A stretch of 64,000 nt of DNA from Arthrobacter sp. CAU 1506 (lineage in GTDB: Bacteria > Actinomycetota > Actinomycetes > Actinomycetales > Micrococcaceae): assembly GCF_005047635.1 (NCBI RefSeq), contig NZ_SUKC01000018.1:1-64000 (forward strand), in the 5' to 3' direction. A program made the position numbers and the translations under genes. The notes beneath the pieces were generated by a model. The model saw nothing but the letters and a program-made list of their open reading frames with translations. It was not told the DNA's origin and ran no database searches. This document shows, piece after piece, positions 10,203 through 18,355 of this stretch (positions are counted from its first letter, which is position 1; the number at the start of each line of letters is the position of its first letter).

Positions 10203-11117
10203 ATGACCGACACCACCCATATCAGCTGCAGCGCCCCAGTGTCTGCGGAACAAACCGCCGTAGAAGAACGCCTGACCGAATATGTCTTGGCTTCCTTCGA
10301 TAACGCCTCGGACGCCCGACTGAAGCAGATCATGCGGGCACTCGTGCGCCACCTGCACGCGTTCATCCGCGACGTGCGCCTGAGCGAGGCCGAATGGAAC
10401 AAAGCGATCGAGTTCCTCACCGCAGTCGGGCACATCACAGATGACAAGCGGCAGGAATTTATCCTGCTCTCCGACGTTCTGGGCGCCTCGATGCAGACCA
10501 TCAACGTGAACAACGAAGCCTACCGCAACGCTACCGAAGCCACCGTGTTCGGCCCGTTCTTCGTGGACGACGCCCCCGAAATCCCGATCGGTGGCGACAT
10601 CGCCAACGGCGCCTCCGGCCAGCCCTGCTGGGTCGAAGGCACCGTCAAAGACACCGATGGCAATCCGATCCCCGGCGCCCGTATCGAGGTCTGGGAAGCC
10701 GACGAAGACGGCTTTTACGACGTCCAATACCCGGACGGACGCGTTTCAGGAAGGGCGCACCTGTTTACCGACGAGAATGGCACATACAACTTCTGGGGAT
10801 TGACCCCCACCCCATACCCCATTCCGCACGACGGACCCGTGGGCCAGATGCTCGAAGCCACCGGACGATCCCCGATGCGTGCGTCCCACTTACACTTCAT
10901 GGTCGCCGCCGAAGGTTATCGCACCCTCGTCACACACATCTTCGTCACAGGCGACGAATTACTCAAATCCGACACTGTCTTCGGCGTCAAACAATCCCTC
11001 ATCAAGAACTTTGACGAACAACTCGCCGGCACACCCACCCCCGACGGCCGCGCCTTGGCCGACCAAACCTGGGCCCGTACACGCTTCGACATCGTCCTCG
11101 CACCCGCCGTGGCCTAG
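10203..11117 (+). CDS. hydroxyquinol 1,2-dioxygenase (intradiol)
   Basis: 304 residues: an N-terminal helical dimerisation domain (about 20-110), then the intradiol beta-sandwich. The non-haem Fe(III) ligands are visible as Y172 (GFYD), Y205 (TPYPIP), H229 and H231 (SHLHF), with the spacing 33-24-2 of characterised hydroxyquinol dioxygenases. It cleaves 1,2,4-trihydroxybenzene to maleylacetate, the substrate of the gene just upstream. No hydroxylase making hydroxyquinol is in this operon. A broken second copy of the same gene lies at 43435-43700. About 300 bp without a gene follow. Confidence 0.95.
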   Translation: MTDTTHISCSAPVSAEQTAVEERLTEYVLASFDNASDARLKQIMRALVRHLHAFIRDVRLSEAEWNKAIEFLTAVGHITDDKRQEFILLSDVLGASMQTINVNNEAYRNATEATVFGPFFVDDAPEIPIGGDIANGASGQPCWVEGTVKDTDGNPIPGARIEVWEADEDGFYDVQYPDGRVSGRAHLFTDENGTYNFWGLTPTPYPIPHDGPVGQMLEATGRSPMRASHLHFMVAAEGYRTLVTHIFVTGDELLKSDTVFGVKQSLIKNFDEQLAGTPTPDGRALADQTWARTRFDIVLAPAVA

Positions 11118-11416
11118 AACGTGGCTGCTTCTTGCCATAGCCGGATCAGGTATGGGCAGGGGGAAGGTTGCCGAACAGGTGAACGCGGGCGGTGCCTTAC
11201 CGGGTACCGATACGGCCCGAAGGCCTGAAGCGAGTCCAGGGTTGCCATCGCGTCCTGTCCTAGACGCACCGGCGTTAACGTTGACACGACGGCCCTGCCC
11301 TTGCGCCGGTGGCCTTCCTCTCTCAGGAAAACCGCGTGCTGAACGTAGTGGAACGCGAAAGGCTACGCATCGGCGCATAAACCATATACAAATGGCAATT
11401 AGGGAAAGGCCTCGTC

Positions 11417-11644
11417 ATGGGCAGCTTTAGCGACTGGAATGATCTGGTCGGCCGGAAGGTGCAGATCCAGCACCGCGGTCGCACCATCCGCACCGGCTAC
11501 GTCGAGGAGGTGACCGCGCCCGCGGACGCATTATGGATTACGGCCCACGGGATCGACCGGCGGGCCCTGTACGAGAAGGCGCAGGGCCACACGGTGCTGT
11601 CGGTTGCCGATCACGAAGGGACAGACCATGGACACCTCGGTTGA
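11417..11644 (+). CDS. small conserved-looking protein, 75 aa
   Basis: 75 residues with a compact, well-mixed composition (DLVGRKVQIQHRGRTIRTGYVEEV…), probably a small beta-rich protein. No domain is recognised. The downstream small gene (11628) starts inside its end, with its own GAAGGG ribosome site, so the two look like a pair. That neighbour has a frameshift, and this gene may also be a leftover of a longer operon. Function unknown. Confidence 0.5.
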   Translation: MGSFSDWNDLVGRKVQIQHRGRTIRTGYVEEVTAPADALWITAHGIDRRALYEKAQGHTVLSVADHEGTDHGHLG

Positions 11645-11857
11645 CATCATCGCCGAAGTCAGGGTCCGTGACGGGGCCTCCAGGGACGAGTGCCTCAACG
11701 CCGCGGTCGACCAGATGATGGCGGTCGCCTTACAAGACCGCCGACATGGCGTCCAGGTCACCCGTCTGGGGGGGCAGGTCACTTCACCGTCGGGCTCAGC
11801 GATGAGGTTCCCTTCGGCCGCACCGAAGAACGCGATGCCTGGGACAGGTCTTCCTGA
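11628..11857 (+). pseudogene. small gene broken by a shift at a G7 run
   Basis: The frame starting MDTSVDIIAEVRVRD reads well to VTRLGG, then turns to nonsense. The neighbouring frame picks up immediately with GHFTVGLSDEVPFGRTEER and ends at a TGA at 11855-11857. The switch falls on seven Gs at 11768-11774, and one added G would restore a protein of about 76 residues. This could be a real mutation, phase variation or a sequencing error. The family is not recognised. Confidence 0.65.
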
Positions 11858-12650
11858 CTGTCTGCCGGCGCTGTTGTGGTGTTGCCCAGTGCCCTAGCCC
11901 ACGACGCAACCGTGGTGTCCGCGGCTGGTAGGGGACACTCGCCATCCGGAAGCGTCACGATGCCTTTAGTGTCGCGGTCGGCACCGAGTCCCCCACGACA
12001 TGACTTGGGCGTGCGAGGACCCGGCGGGCCATTACCCCCTGAGGTCTACCGCCTTGTCATGCTCCCCACCTCCTAAGATCTGGGGGCGCCTGGAACGGAT
12101 GCCCCGCCACGCTCAACGCCGGCATCCCCGTGGGCGAGAATTTTCCGACGTACCAACTGTGACTGATTGAGAACCAGCCCATCGATCGCAGCTATGACCG
12201 TCACGACAATCGCGAGGATGCCGAACCGGTGAGACCGGTGCACGTAGCCTGACGATACGCCTCCCGCAGCTGCGCAGCCAAGGTACCTATTTCGGCTGCC
12301 GTCGCGCATGCATGAGGACCTCAAGCTGAACCACTTGTAGGTGAGGATCCAGCTTGACGCATAGGGAAGCACCTCCATGAAAGGTCTCCATCCCTCCGTC
12401 CCTTGGGAAGAGGCCCAACTCGAGATCGCCCACTCGATAGCCGAAGTGGTGGTCACCAAAGACGGCGGCACCCGGCCTCCCTCGTAAGTACCCTTAGTCG
12501 AGCCGCCTCGCCCCACCGCGTGCCACCACGGCGATGGGCGCACTGGGTAGCGCCAGCCGACGCTCACCGCACGGCACTCGCATCCCATCCGGTCCGGTTA
12601 CCGAACCACGACGTTCGCTTTGTGAGCAAGAACACTAAAACTGTTCCCAT
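11858..12650. other. about 800 bp with no supportable gene
   Basis: Short fragments in several frames look faintly protein-like, such as RPATLNAGIPVGENFPTYQL near 12103 and HPSVPWEEAQLEIAHS near 12393. None is long enough to name, so this looks like decayed coding DNA. The CCGGTCCGGTT-N4-AACC motif lies at 12589-12607, just before the broken amine oxidase gene. Confidence 0.45.
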
Positions 12651-13321
12651 GAATAGTTCTGGAAGAATTCCGGAGTCGATCTCAGTGCCGTGGTCGGCGC
12701 AGGTCTGTCTGGACTGGTGGTTGCGCGAAACCTGGCAGCTGCGGGGGCAGAGGTAGCCGTCCTGGAAGCGCAGCCAGAAATCGGCGGCCGTCTGAAGCCC
12801 TTCATTCGCCCGAACGGAACGGTGTTGCTGGGTGGCGGTGAATTTACGGAGCCGGGGCAATTCGCCTTGCGTGCACTCGCCGAGGAACTCGGGATGACCG
12901 TCGACCACGCACGATCTTCAGGCGCAGGCGTCCGCGTGCATCGCGGCACGCGAATTACCGAGACCACACCGCGTGAGCAACCCCGAGGAAGCCGTCGCGT
13001 ACGCCGCCGCACACGAGCTACTTGCCGAACTCGCGGCTGAAGTGCGGGCAGCTGCGCCTTGGATGCTTCTCGCGCGGCAGAGTGGGACGCGATGAGCGCC
13101 GCGCAGTGGCTAACGACCAACGTGGCGTCCGACGCGGTGCGAAACCTCGTCGCTCTTGACTTCACTTCCATGGTGACTTCCGCGAGACCTCGTTTCTCTA
13201 CCTCCTCTGGTTCCTCTCGCAGTGGGGCTCCTTTGAGAACTATGCGGCATTGGAATGGAAGCTCGTCAGCGGCGCCGCTGCGCTTCCTGCCAGGATCGCC
13301 TGTGCCACCTCGGCTGCTTAG
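12651..13321 (+). pseudogene. flavin amine oxidase, frameshifted and truncated
   Basis: Three frames together spell an amine oxidase N-terminal half. They are VVGAGLSGLVVARNLAAAGA with a GG-motif IGGRL (from about 12690), then SNPEEAVAYAAAHELLAEL and DASRAAEWDAMSAAQWL, then ETSFLYLLWFLSQWGSFENY before a stop at 13319-13321. Intact family members run to about 450-500 residues, so the C-terminal half is missing as well. It was once a flavin monoamine oxidase, matching the amine theme of the island. Confidence 0.75.
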
Positions 13322-13896
13322 GGCCCAAGGAGTACGGAAGTGGATGGAAAGTCGCTGGCGAAGTTATCGGGAAGGTCAACGATGAAGACGTTCTCGGTGC
13401 GGGTTCTGGCGACCTTCCAGGCACCGTCGACCTTACGGAAGAGGTTGTTGAGCCTGCTGCCACGGATCAAGCTCTTGCCGTCGGCGAAGAGCCACGGCTG
13501 GAAGTGAATCCACTGTCCGTCGGCAGTAGCGCCGTCTTCGTGGACGTGGATCTGCTCCGAGGTCAAGTAGTGCGCGTTGAGGAGCAGCTTGGGTTCACGT
13601 GTGTCGTCAAAGAAGTTATTGAAATGGGCCCGAAGCTGATCCTTGCCTTCAGAGCGACCGAACTGGTTGTCGTAGTACTCTCCGACACCCTCCCATACGG
13701 CGTCGTCCGCATAGAGGTCCAACAGGAGCTCGATCCGCTCCTGGTTGTCCTTTACTCCATACTCAGGGAGCGGAACATCGCAGAGGAACATGTACCGTGC
13801 CTGGATGCGGCGGATATCTGCTTCGGCCTCAAGGACTTCCAAGCGCTTGACTAGGCCGGTAAGTGTTTCGGTATCGATCAGGGTGTTAGTCGTCAT
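13318..13896 (-). CDS. SnoaL-like / NTF2-fold protein, possible iacI counterpart
   Basis: 192 residues from the ATG at 13896; an upstream in-frame TTG is less likely. The pattern of an N-terminal helix (LEADIRRIQARYMFLCD), FADDAVW-like LYADDAVWEG, and a C-terminal GAWKVARTRTE strand is the SnoaL/NTF2 cone fold found in small hydrolases, isomerases and dioxygenase beta subunits. Indole-3-acetate clusters contain a SnoaL-like IacI, so it may belong with 25335-32747, but the distance makes that only a suggestion. An IclR-like half-palindrome lies at 13939-13956 upstream. Confidence 0.75.
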   Translation of the reverse strand: MTTNTLIDTETLTGLVKRLEVLEAEADIRRIQARYMFLCDVPLPEYGVKDNQERIELLLDLYADDAVWEGVGEYYDNQFGRSEGKDQLRAHFNNFFDDTREPKLLLNAHYLTSEQIHVHEDGATADGQWIHFQPWLFADGKSLIRGSRLNNLFRKVDGAWKVARTRTENVFIVDLPDNFASDFPSTSVLLGP

Positions 13897-14204
13897 GAAG
13901 ACCAATCTTGGTCATGCTGGCCTCCGACCCAACCTTACGGTCCGTTCAATGGACTGAAGCGAGACGAACAACGTCGTTTCGTGTCGAAACGCGTGGTGCA
14001 TCTCCTTGCTGTGAAGCCATTCCTGCTGAGACAGCAACATGACGAGTGGCCGCTCGGGTAAGGGTTGGTGTAGGAATCGTGGCTTCGGTCCAGTGGACAG
14101 ACCCGGAGCATTCCGGCCGGACTGGGTTCAGCTTGACTAAGATCATCGAACGCGTGCGGTGTCCTGCTCGGCGGTCAGTACCGCAATTAGTAAGGAGAAT
14201 CTAC
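13897..14204. promoter_or_regulatory. divergent promoter region
   Basis: 308 bp separate the SnoaL-like gene (minus) from the RidA gene (plus). It contains GGTCCGTTCAATGGACTGA at 13939-13957 and GGTCCAGTGGACAGACC at 14087-14103, both short inverted repeats around GTCC/GGAC. A ribosome site AAGGAG lies at 14192-14197, fixing the RidA start. Confidence 0.45.
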
Positions 14205-14606
14205 ATGTCGGTATGGAAGTCTTTTCGGCCCAAAGGGACCTCGCACCCCGCCGCTCTCACGCTCGCCAACGAGGAAACGATTTTTGTGTCGGGTGTTGGT
14301 GGCCATCTGCCGGACGGGTCCATTTCTGATGACGCGCATGAGCAGATCCGCCAGACCCTGCGCAACATTGCTGCCCTCCTCGAACGTGAGGGGTCAAGCC
14401 TTGAAGAAGTGGTCTGGGTTCACCCCTACCTCAGCGACATCGCGGACGTCGATGCACTGACGCCGGCGATGACCGAGGCATTCGGGGAAGCCCCGCCCGC
14501 TTCAGCCGGGCTGTTGGGTGGCGTGGTTTTGGTAGATCCGCGCATGAAGGTTGAAATTGAGGCTGTCGCCGTGCGGGGTGCTCGACGGGAACTTCGCGAG
14601 TCGTGA
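14205..14606 (+). CDS. RidA family protein (YjgF/UK114)
   Basis: 133 residues from the ATG at 14205, preceded by AAGGAG. TIFVSGVGG, the helix QTLRNIAALLEREG and VVLVDPRMKVEIEAVAV follow the RidA fold. RidA proteins hydrolyse reactive enamine/imine intermediates, and related ones act in aromatic amine and aminophenol catabolism. Its stop overlaps the start of the esterase gene (GTGA), so the two are coupled. In this setting it may deal with imines from the amine oxidases. Confidence 0.8.
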   Translation: MSVWKSFRPKGTSHPAALTLANEETIFVSGVGGHLPDGSISDDAHEQIRQTLRNIAALLEREGSSLEEVVWVHPYLSDIADVDALTPAMTEAFGEAPPASAGLLGGVVLVDPRMKVEIEAVAVRGARRELRES

Positions 14607-15256
14607 CTACCGCGGGAGGCGTTCAAGACCGGCGGGTCATCTCGGTCAACGACCTCATCTACTCTCTGGTCGATGGTATTGAACTACTCGCTGACATCCA
14701 TCGGCCCGAGATGGATCGTCCAGCGCCGACGGTTCTCTACTTTCATGGTGGAGGCTGGGCCGGCGGTGACCGCAAGGACTCCTTCGACGCGCGTATTCTT
14801 CCGTTGGCCGCTACCGGGATAGCTGTTGTGTCGGTGGAGTACCGCCTGACGGATGTCGCGTCTTTTCCAGCGCAGCTGCTCGATGCGCGGTCAGCGGTGC
14901 GATGGGTGCGGGAGGTCGGGCCAGCATATGGGCTCTCTGTTGCACGGCGTGGCAGCTGGGAATCTTCGGCCGTTAGCACATTGGCGGCCCTGCTGGGCCT
15001 GGCGTCTCCGATAGACGATAATGGGCACTTACTTGAAGTGCCTCTGTCACCTGTCACCCAAGTCGAAGCCACTTGGGGAAGGGCACCTCTCGATCTCGCG
15101 GCCATGTTGACCCGGTCCTGGCTCGAGGCCAGCGAAATACCCATGGAAAGGTCCGAGGCGGCGCTATTCCTTAACTCTCAGACCTACGAAGCGGCGCGGA
15201 ATATGAGCGGTCAGTGGTCATCCGCGCGACGGCAGAACACTTCCACCGACACCTAG
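14603..15256 (+). pseudogene. alpha/beta hydrolase (esterase), truncated and with a damaged nucleophile motif
   Basis: 217 residues with a clear oxyanion motif, FHGGGWAGGDR, and VVSVEYRLTDVASFPAQLLD of the BD-FAE/acetyl esterase family. The nucleophile elbow, normally W-G-E-S-A-G-G-H, reads W-E-S-S-A-V-S-T, so a glycine is missing and the pattern is lost. The protein ends after about 217 residues with SARRQNTSTDT, without the usual catalytic Asp and His region (family members are about 270-300). It is probably non-functional, though the frame is open throughout. Confidence 0.6.
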
Positions 15257-15287
15257 GTCCCCTGTCCGCGGGGTGGACATCAGGACG

Positions 15288-15314
15288 GTAGGAGCCGGCC
15301 AACCCGGCTCCTAC
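15288..15314 (+). terminator. hairpin after the RidA-esterase pair
   Basis: GTAGGAGCCGG and CCGGCTCCTAC form an 11-bp perfect stem around a 5-nt loop (CCAAC), 31 bp after the esterase stop. There is no T-run, as is common in high-GC actinobacteria. Confidence 0.6.
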
Positions 15315-15552
15315 TAGGGCGGCTTGTCCGTCAGCATTGCCATTGTGCGCGGTTTCATACGGCTGAAGAACCAAACGCTAAGGTCCTGTTACGAGCCCAC
15401 GAACGACGTATTAAGAACTCACTAGAGCCTGGTTCCACCGTAGGTATGAGAAATTGACGAGCGTCTCGACCATCTTCCAACTGCTAGCGAGCAAGACGAA
15501 AACCCGCCAGGCTCCGCGTCTCTACGTGTAGAGGAGGGGCTCCACTCGCGCG

Positions 15553-16224
15553 TGAACTGCTCCCCGAAAGTTGGACTGAAATCAGTTCTGACTTACGGGG
15601 AGCAGCTTCATGCATGCATGCAGTTCATTGTCAGAGGACCAACGCCAGAGCGCGGTAGCGTTGTTCGAAACCGGTTGGGGTGCCAAATCCGTGGCAACAA
15701 GGCTCGGGGTGCGCGACAAGCGATCCGCCGGTTATACCGGTGGAGAGTTCGCGGAGGGACAACGCTAGTGACCAAGCCAACCAAGCGCGTGTTCTCGTTC
15801 GAGCTCAAACTCGATACTGTGCGCCGGTTTCAAGCTGGAGAGAGCAAAGTCGCCCTGGCTAAAGAGCTCCAGCTGTCCTCTCCGCAGTTGATCGAGAAGT
15901 GGGGACGTCATCCAGCACCAGCACGCCTCGTGGCGGGCTCTCCTGGGGGGCGCCGACGCCGTGCAATCGATGTCCCGGAAGGGCAACTGCTACGACAACG
16001 CAGTGATGGAGAACTTCTTCGGACATCTCAAGGAAGAGCTCTTCCACCGTGTCCGATTCCTCAACACCGTCGCACTAACCGCAGCGCTGAAGGAGTACAT
16101 CCGTTGGTACAACACCGAACGGATCTCGACATAGCTTGAGGGCCTGAGTCCGGTGCAATACCGTGCCCAGGCCCTCGCGGCTTAGGATCTTACTTGGCCA
16201 GTCCAACTTTCGGGGACCAGTTCA
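15553..16224 (+). mobile_element. IS3-family element, internally deleted (672 bp)
   Basis: The terminal inverted repeats TGAACTGCTCCCCGAAAG… (from 15553) and …CTTTCGGGGACCAGTTCA (to 16224) match over about 25 bp with one mismatch. They carry the TG…CA ends of IS3 elements and are flanked by CGCG on both sides, a 4-bp target duplication. Intact IS3 elements are about 1.2-1.5 kb, so roughly half is missing. It inserted in the loop of the hairpin at 15526-16249. Confidence 0.88.
15610..16184 (+). pseudogene. IS3 transposase remnants (orfA start fused to orfB end)
   Basis: The first part encodes the OrfA helix-turn-helix (SLSEDQRQSAVALFETGWG, then TKRVFSFELKLDTVRRFQ). After about 15903 the frame changes to the end of OrfB: SMSRKGNCYDNAVMENFFG carries the last catalytic Glu of the DDE integrase domain, followed by YIRWYNTERIS. 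A stop replaces the next codon (ST-stop-LEGLSPVQYR). The middle of OrfB, with the two Asp residues, is deleted. No active transposase can be made. Confidence 0.88.
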
Positions 16225-16310
16225 CGCGCGAGGAGCCCCTCCTCTACACTCAGTCAGTCCGCGTCTCCTTCAAAGACCTACTAAATCTCCGGTGGCCCGA
16301 ATTTGCCACC

Positions 16311-18260
16311 TCAGTGGCCGCAGTTGCAGGCACCGGGAGGGCAGTGCGAGCAGCCACCCGATGAGCAGCGGTCCTTCGAAAGGTCGGGGACGTCGAGTGC
16401 GGGGCTCTTGTCGAAGAAATTGTTCGGCACCAGCATGAAGCTTGCAACCTCATTTGGCATGACGGGCCAGTCTTCCGACCGCGGGATGTGGGTGACCCCT
16501 ACCGTGTGCCAGAGCACCACGTCAGTATTCTCCACGGATCTGTTCTCAGCCGTCCATGCAGGCAGGCCAGCGCCGGAGCGGTCCTGGTTGGGGTAGTCGC
16601 CTGCGGAATGCATCTCATCGGGCGCGTATGGCGTGACCCAGAGGTTCTTGGTAGCGAATCCCGCCCGCTTGACCATCAGCGACGGCTCCTGCGCGATTAG
16701 TGTGTCCGAAGCCCAGCCGGGAATGAGTTTGTAGCCGACCGGTACGCCCCAGGAATTCGGCTTGTTGGGGTTGACCACGGTCCATGTACGTGCTGTCTGC
16801 GGACTAGTCAGGCCGTCTCCGTCCTGCTCGCGGGCAATCAGAGTTTTTGTCAACCGGATGGCGTTGCCGTACGGGTTTGCCGGGCCGACCGGCTCGCCAT
16901 CCACGTCGTTCTGGTACACGGAGTTCTGCCAGCCGTCGACCTCCATGTCAAGGCGGAAGTTGAACAGGTGCTGATGCCATGTAGCCGCCAGGTTCCGTGC
17001 GATGGGGCTGGCGTTCGAGGGCACTATGCCGTCCTCGTAGGCGATCGTCTGCACGACGCCCATGAGCTTGGTGTCCACTTCGATATGCCCGTCCTGGAAG
17101 AAGTTCCAGTAGAAGCCGTAGTGGTAGTTGCCGATCGTGGCGATGAAGCTGACCACGAGCTTCCGGGAGCGCCGTACGTCGACCTTCCCGGTCACCCAGT
17201 CCGTGTGCTTCCAAAGGATGCCGGCATCCTCCTCATGAATGCAGATGGCATTCTTGATTACTGATGGGTTCCCGTCGTCGTCGGCCATGACCGCGTCCAG
17301 GTACGTGATATCGCCAAGGCAGTCGCATCCGAGAACGAGGGAGTTGGCCATCTTGCCCATGCCGTACTCGCCGGCGTCGAAGGCGCTGCGGAAGTAGTGG
17401 GCAGCCTCAGGGATGCCGTATGGCACCACCATCTCTGCGAGGGAGGCCCGGTGCATCACGGAGCGGTAGTTCTCGGCCTCCCCCGCTTTGCTGTCGTTGT
17501 ATTCGATTCCGGAGAGGACCAGGCCGTCGATGGGGTGCATGTTGATGCGGAATCGCCACTTTTGCCAGTTCATCTGCGGGCCATGGAGGGTGAAGCTCGG
17601 CCCGTCAGGTTGGACAATGTCGAGGACCTTGATGTCATCGCGCATTGGCCCATTCGCATCCGGGGTGTAGTTGCTGCACGCCATCGGCATTGGTTTTGCG
17701 CCGGAGTCCTCGATGGCGTAAACCTCGCGCCTGACCGTGTCGATGATGGCTATTACGCCTTCGATGATATGAGCGTAGGCGTTGTCGTCCTCAAAGTGGC
17801 GCAAGTACGACACGCAGGCCCACAGTCGGCGCCCCTCGAGGTTGATGTCGCTTCTGTTCCCAACACCGAACGGGTCCAGTTGGACTAGTGTCAGGTCAGT
17901 GATGCCCCGCTTAGCGAGCGCCGCGACGTACTCAGGGGAAGCCTTGGCGATCTCGTCCACGAGGACGATCTCCTCGGCGAGCATCTGTGCCCCGCCGTCG
18001 GTGAGCTGGACTGAGGACACGACGGTATCGGCCTCGAGGTCGACAATGACGTCGAATGTGGCCGCTGAGGTACGGTCCAGGACGAGTGCCCGCGCCTGCC
18101 GCGTCACTTTCTCGCCGCTCCGGAGCAAGGCTTTGTCCGGCTCGTGGGTGAAGACCGAGCCGAAGCCGGGACGCTCTCCCCCGATGCCTTTCTGCTTGAT
18201 CAGGGTCGAGACCTTGGTAATCTCATCCGCGGTTAGGGCGTCAAAGAGTGGACTGTGCAT
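16311..18260 (-). CDS. copper-containing amine oxidase (TPQ family)
   Basis: 649 residues, close to Arthrobacter phenylethylamine/histamine/tyramine oxidases. The catalytic base Asp is D295 (SAFDAGEYG), the topaquinone precursor is Y379, and the copper ligands are H429 and H431 (TWHQHLFNF) and H591 (GVTHIPRSEDW). It oxidises a primary aromatic or aliphatic amine to the aldehyde, NH3 and H2O2. Two oddities stand out. The residue after the TPQ tyrosine is His (GNYHYG) instead of the consensus Asp/Glu. The C-terminus is a Cys/His tail (C632, C637, H639, C640, C645, C647, H649). It lies 95 bp downstream of the aldehyde dehydrogenase and is probably co-transcribed with it. Confidence 0.94.
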   Translation of the reverse strand: MHSPLFDALTADEITKVSTLIKQKGIGGERPGFGSVFTHEPDKALLRSGEKVTRQARALVLDRTSAATFDVIVDLEADTVVSSVQLTDGGAQMLAEEIVLVDEIAKASPEYVAALAKRGITDLTLVQLDPFGVGNRSDINLEGRRLWACVSYLRHFEDDNAYAHIIEGVIAIIDTVRREVYAIEDSGAKPMPMACSNYTPDANGPMRDDIKVLDIVQPDGPSFTLHGPQMNWQKWRFRINMHPIDGLVLSGIEYNDSKAGEAENYRSVMHRASLAEMVVPYGIPEAAHYFRSAFDAGEYGMGKMANSLVLGCDCLGDITYLDAVMADDDGNPSVIKNAICIHEEDAGILWKHTDWVTGKVDVRRSRKLVVSFIATIGNYHYGFYWNFFQDGHIEVDTKLMGVVQTIAYEDGIVPSNASPIARNLAATWHQHLFNFRLDMEVDGWQNSVYQNDVDGEPVGPANPYGNAIRLTKTLIAREQDGDGLTSPQTARTWTVVNPNKPNSWGVPVGYKLIPGWASDTLIAQEPSLMVKRAGFATKNLWVTPYAPDEMHSAGDYPNQDRSGAGLPAWTAENRSVENTDVVLWHTVGVTHIPRSEDWPVMPNEVASFMLVPNNFFDKSPALDVPDLSKDRCSSGGCSHCPPGACNCGH

Positions 18261-18355
18261 GAGGTGTTCCTTCTGTGCGCGCTTCGGCTACGACACGTCG
18301 GTCCGTTTCTTCCGGACCGCAGTTCACCGTCTGGTTGGGAGTGGGGTTGGTTGGG

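Larger units (their letters stand above)
15526..16249. repeat. 18-bp hairpin arms split by an IS3 element
   Basis: The left arm gtgtagaggaggggctcc (15526-15543) and the right arm 16232-16249 are exact reverse complements. Between them sits a complete IS3-type element with its own ends. Removing the element and one 4-bp CGCG duplicate leaves a loop of 12 nt containing CTCGCGCGCGAG. The original structure was thus a long hairpin between convergent operons, probably a two-way terminator for the esterase and copper amine oxidase genes. Confidence 0.8.

Noticed and set aside
12073-12588. 171-codon minus-strand frame with a hydrophobic stretch (GILAIVVTVIAAIDG)
   Set aside because: The rest is irregular and the other strand shows equally weak fragments; treated as decayed DNA.
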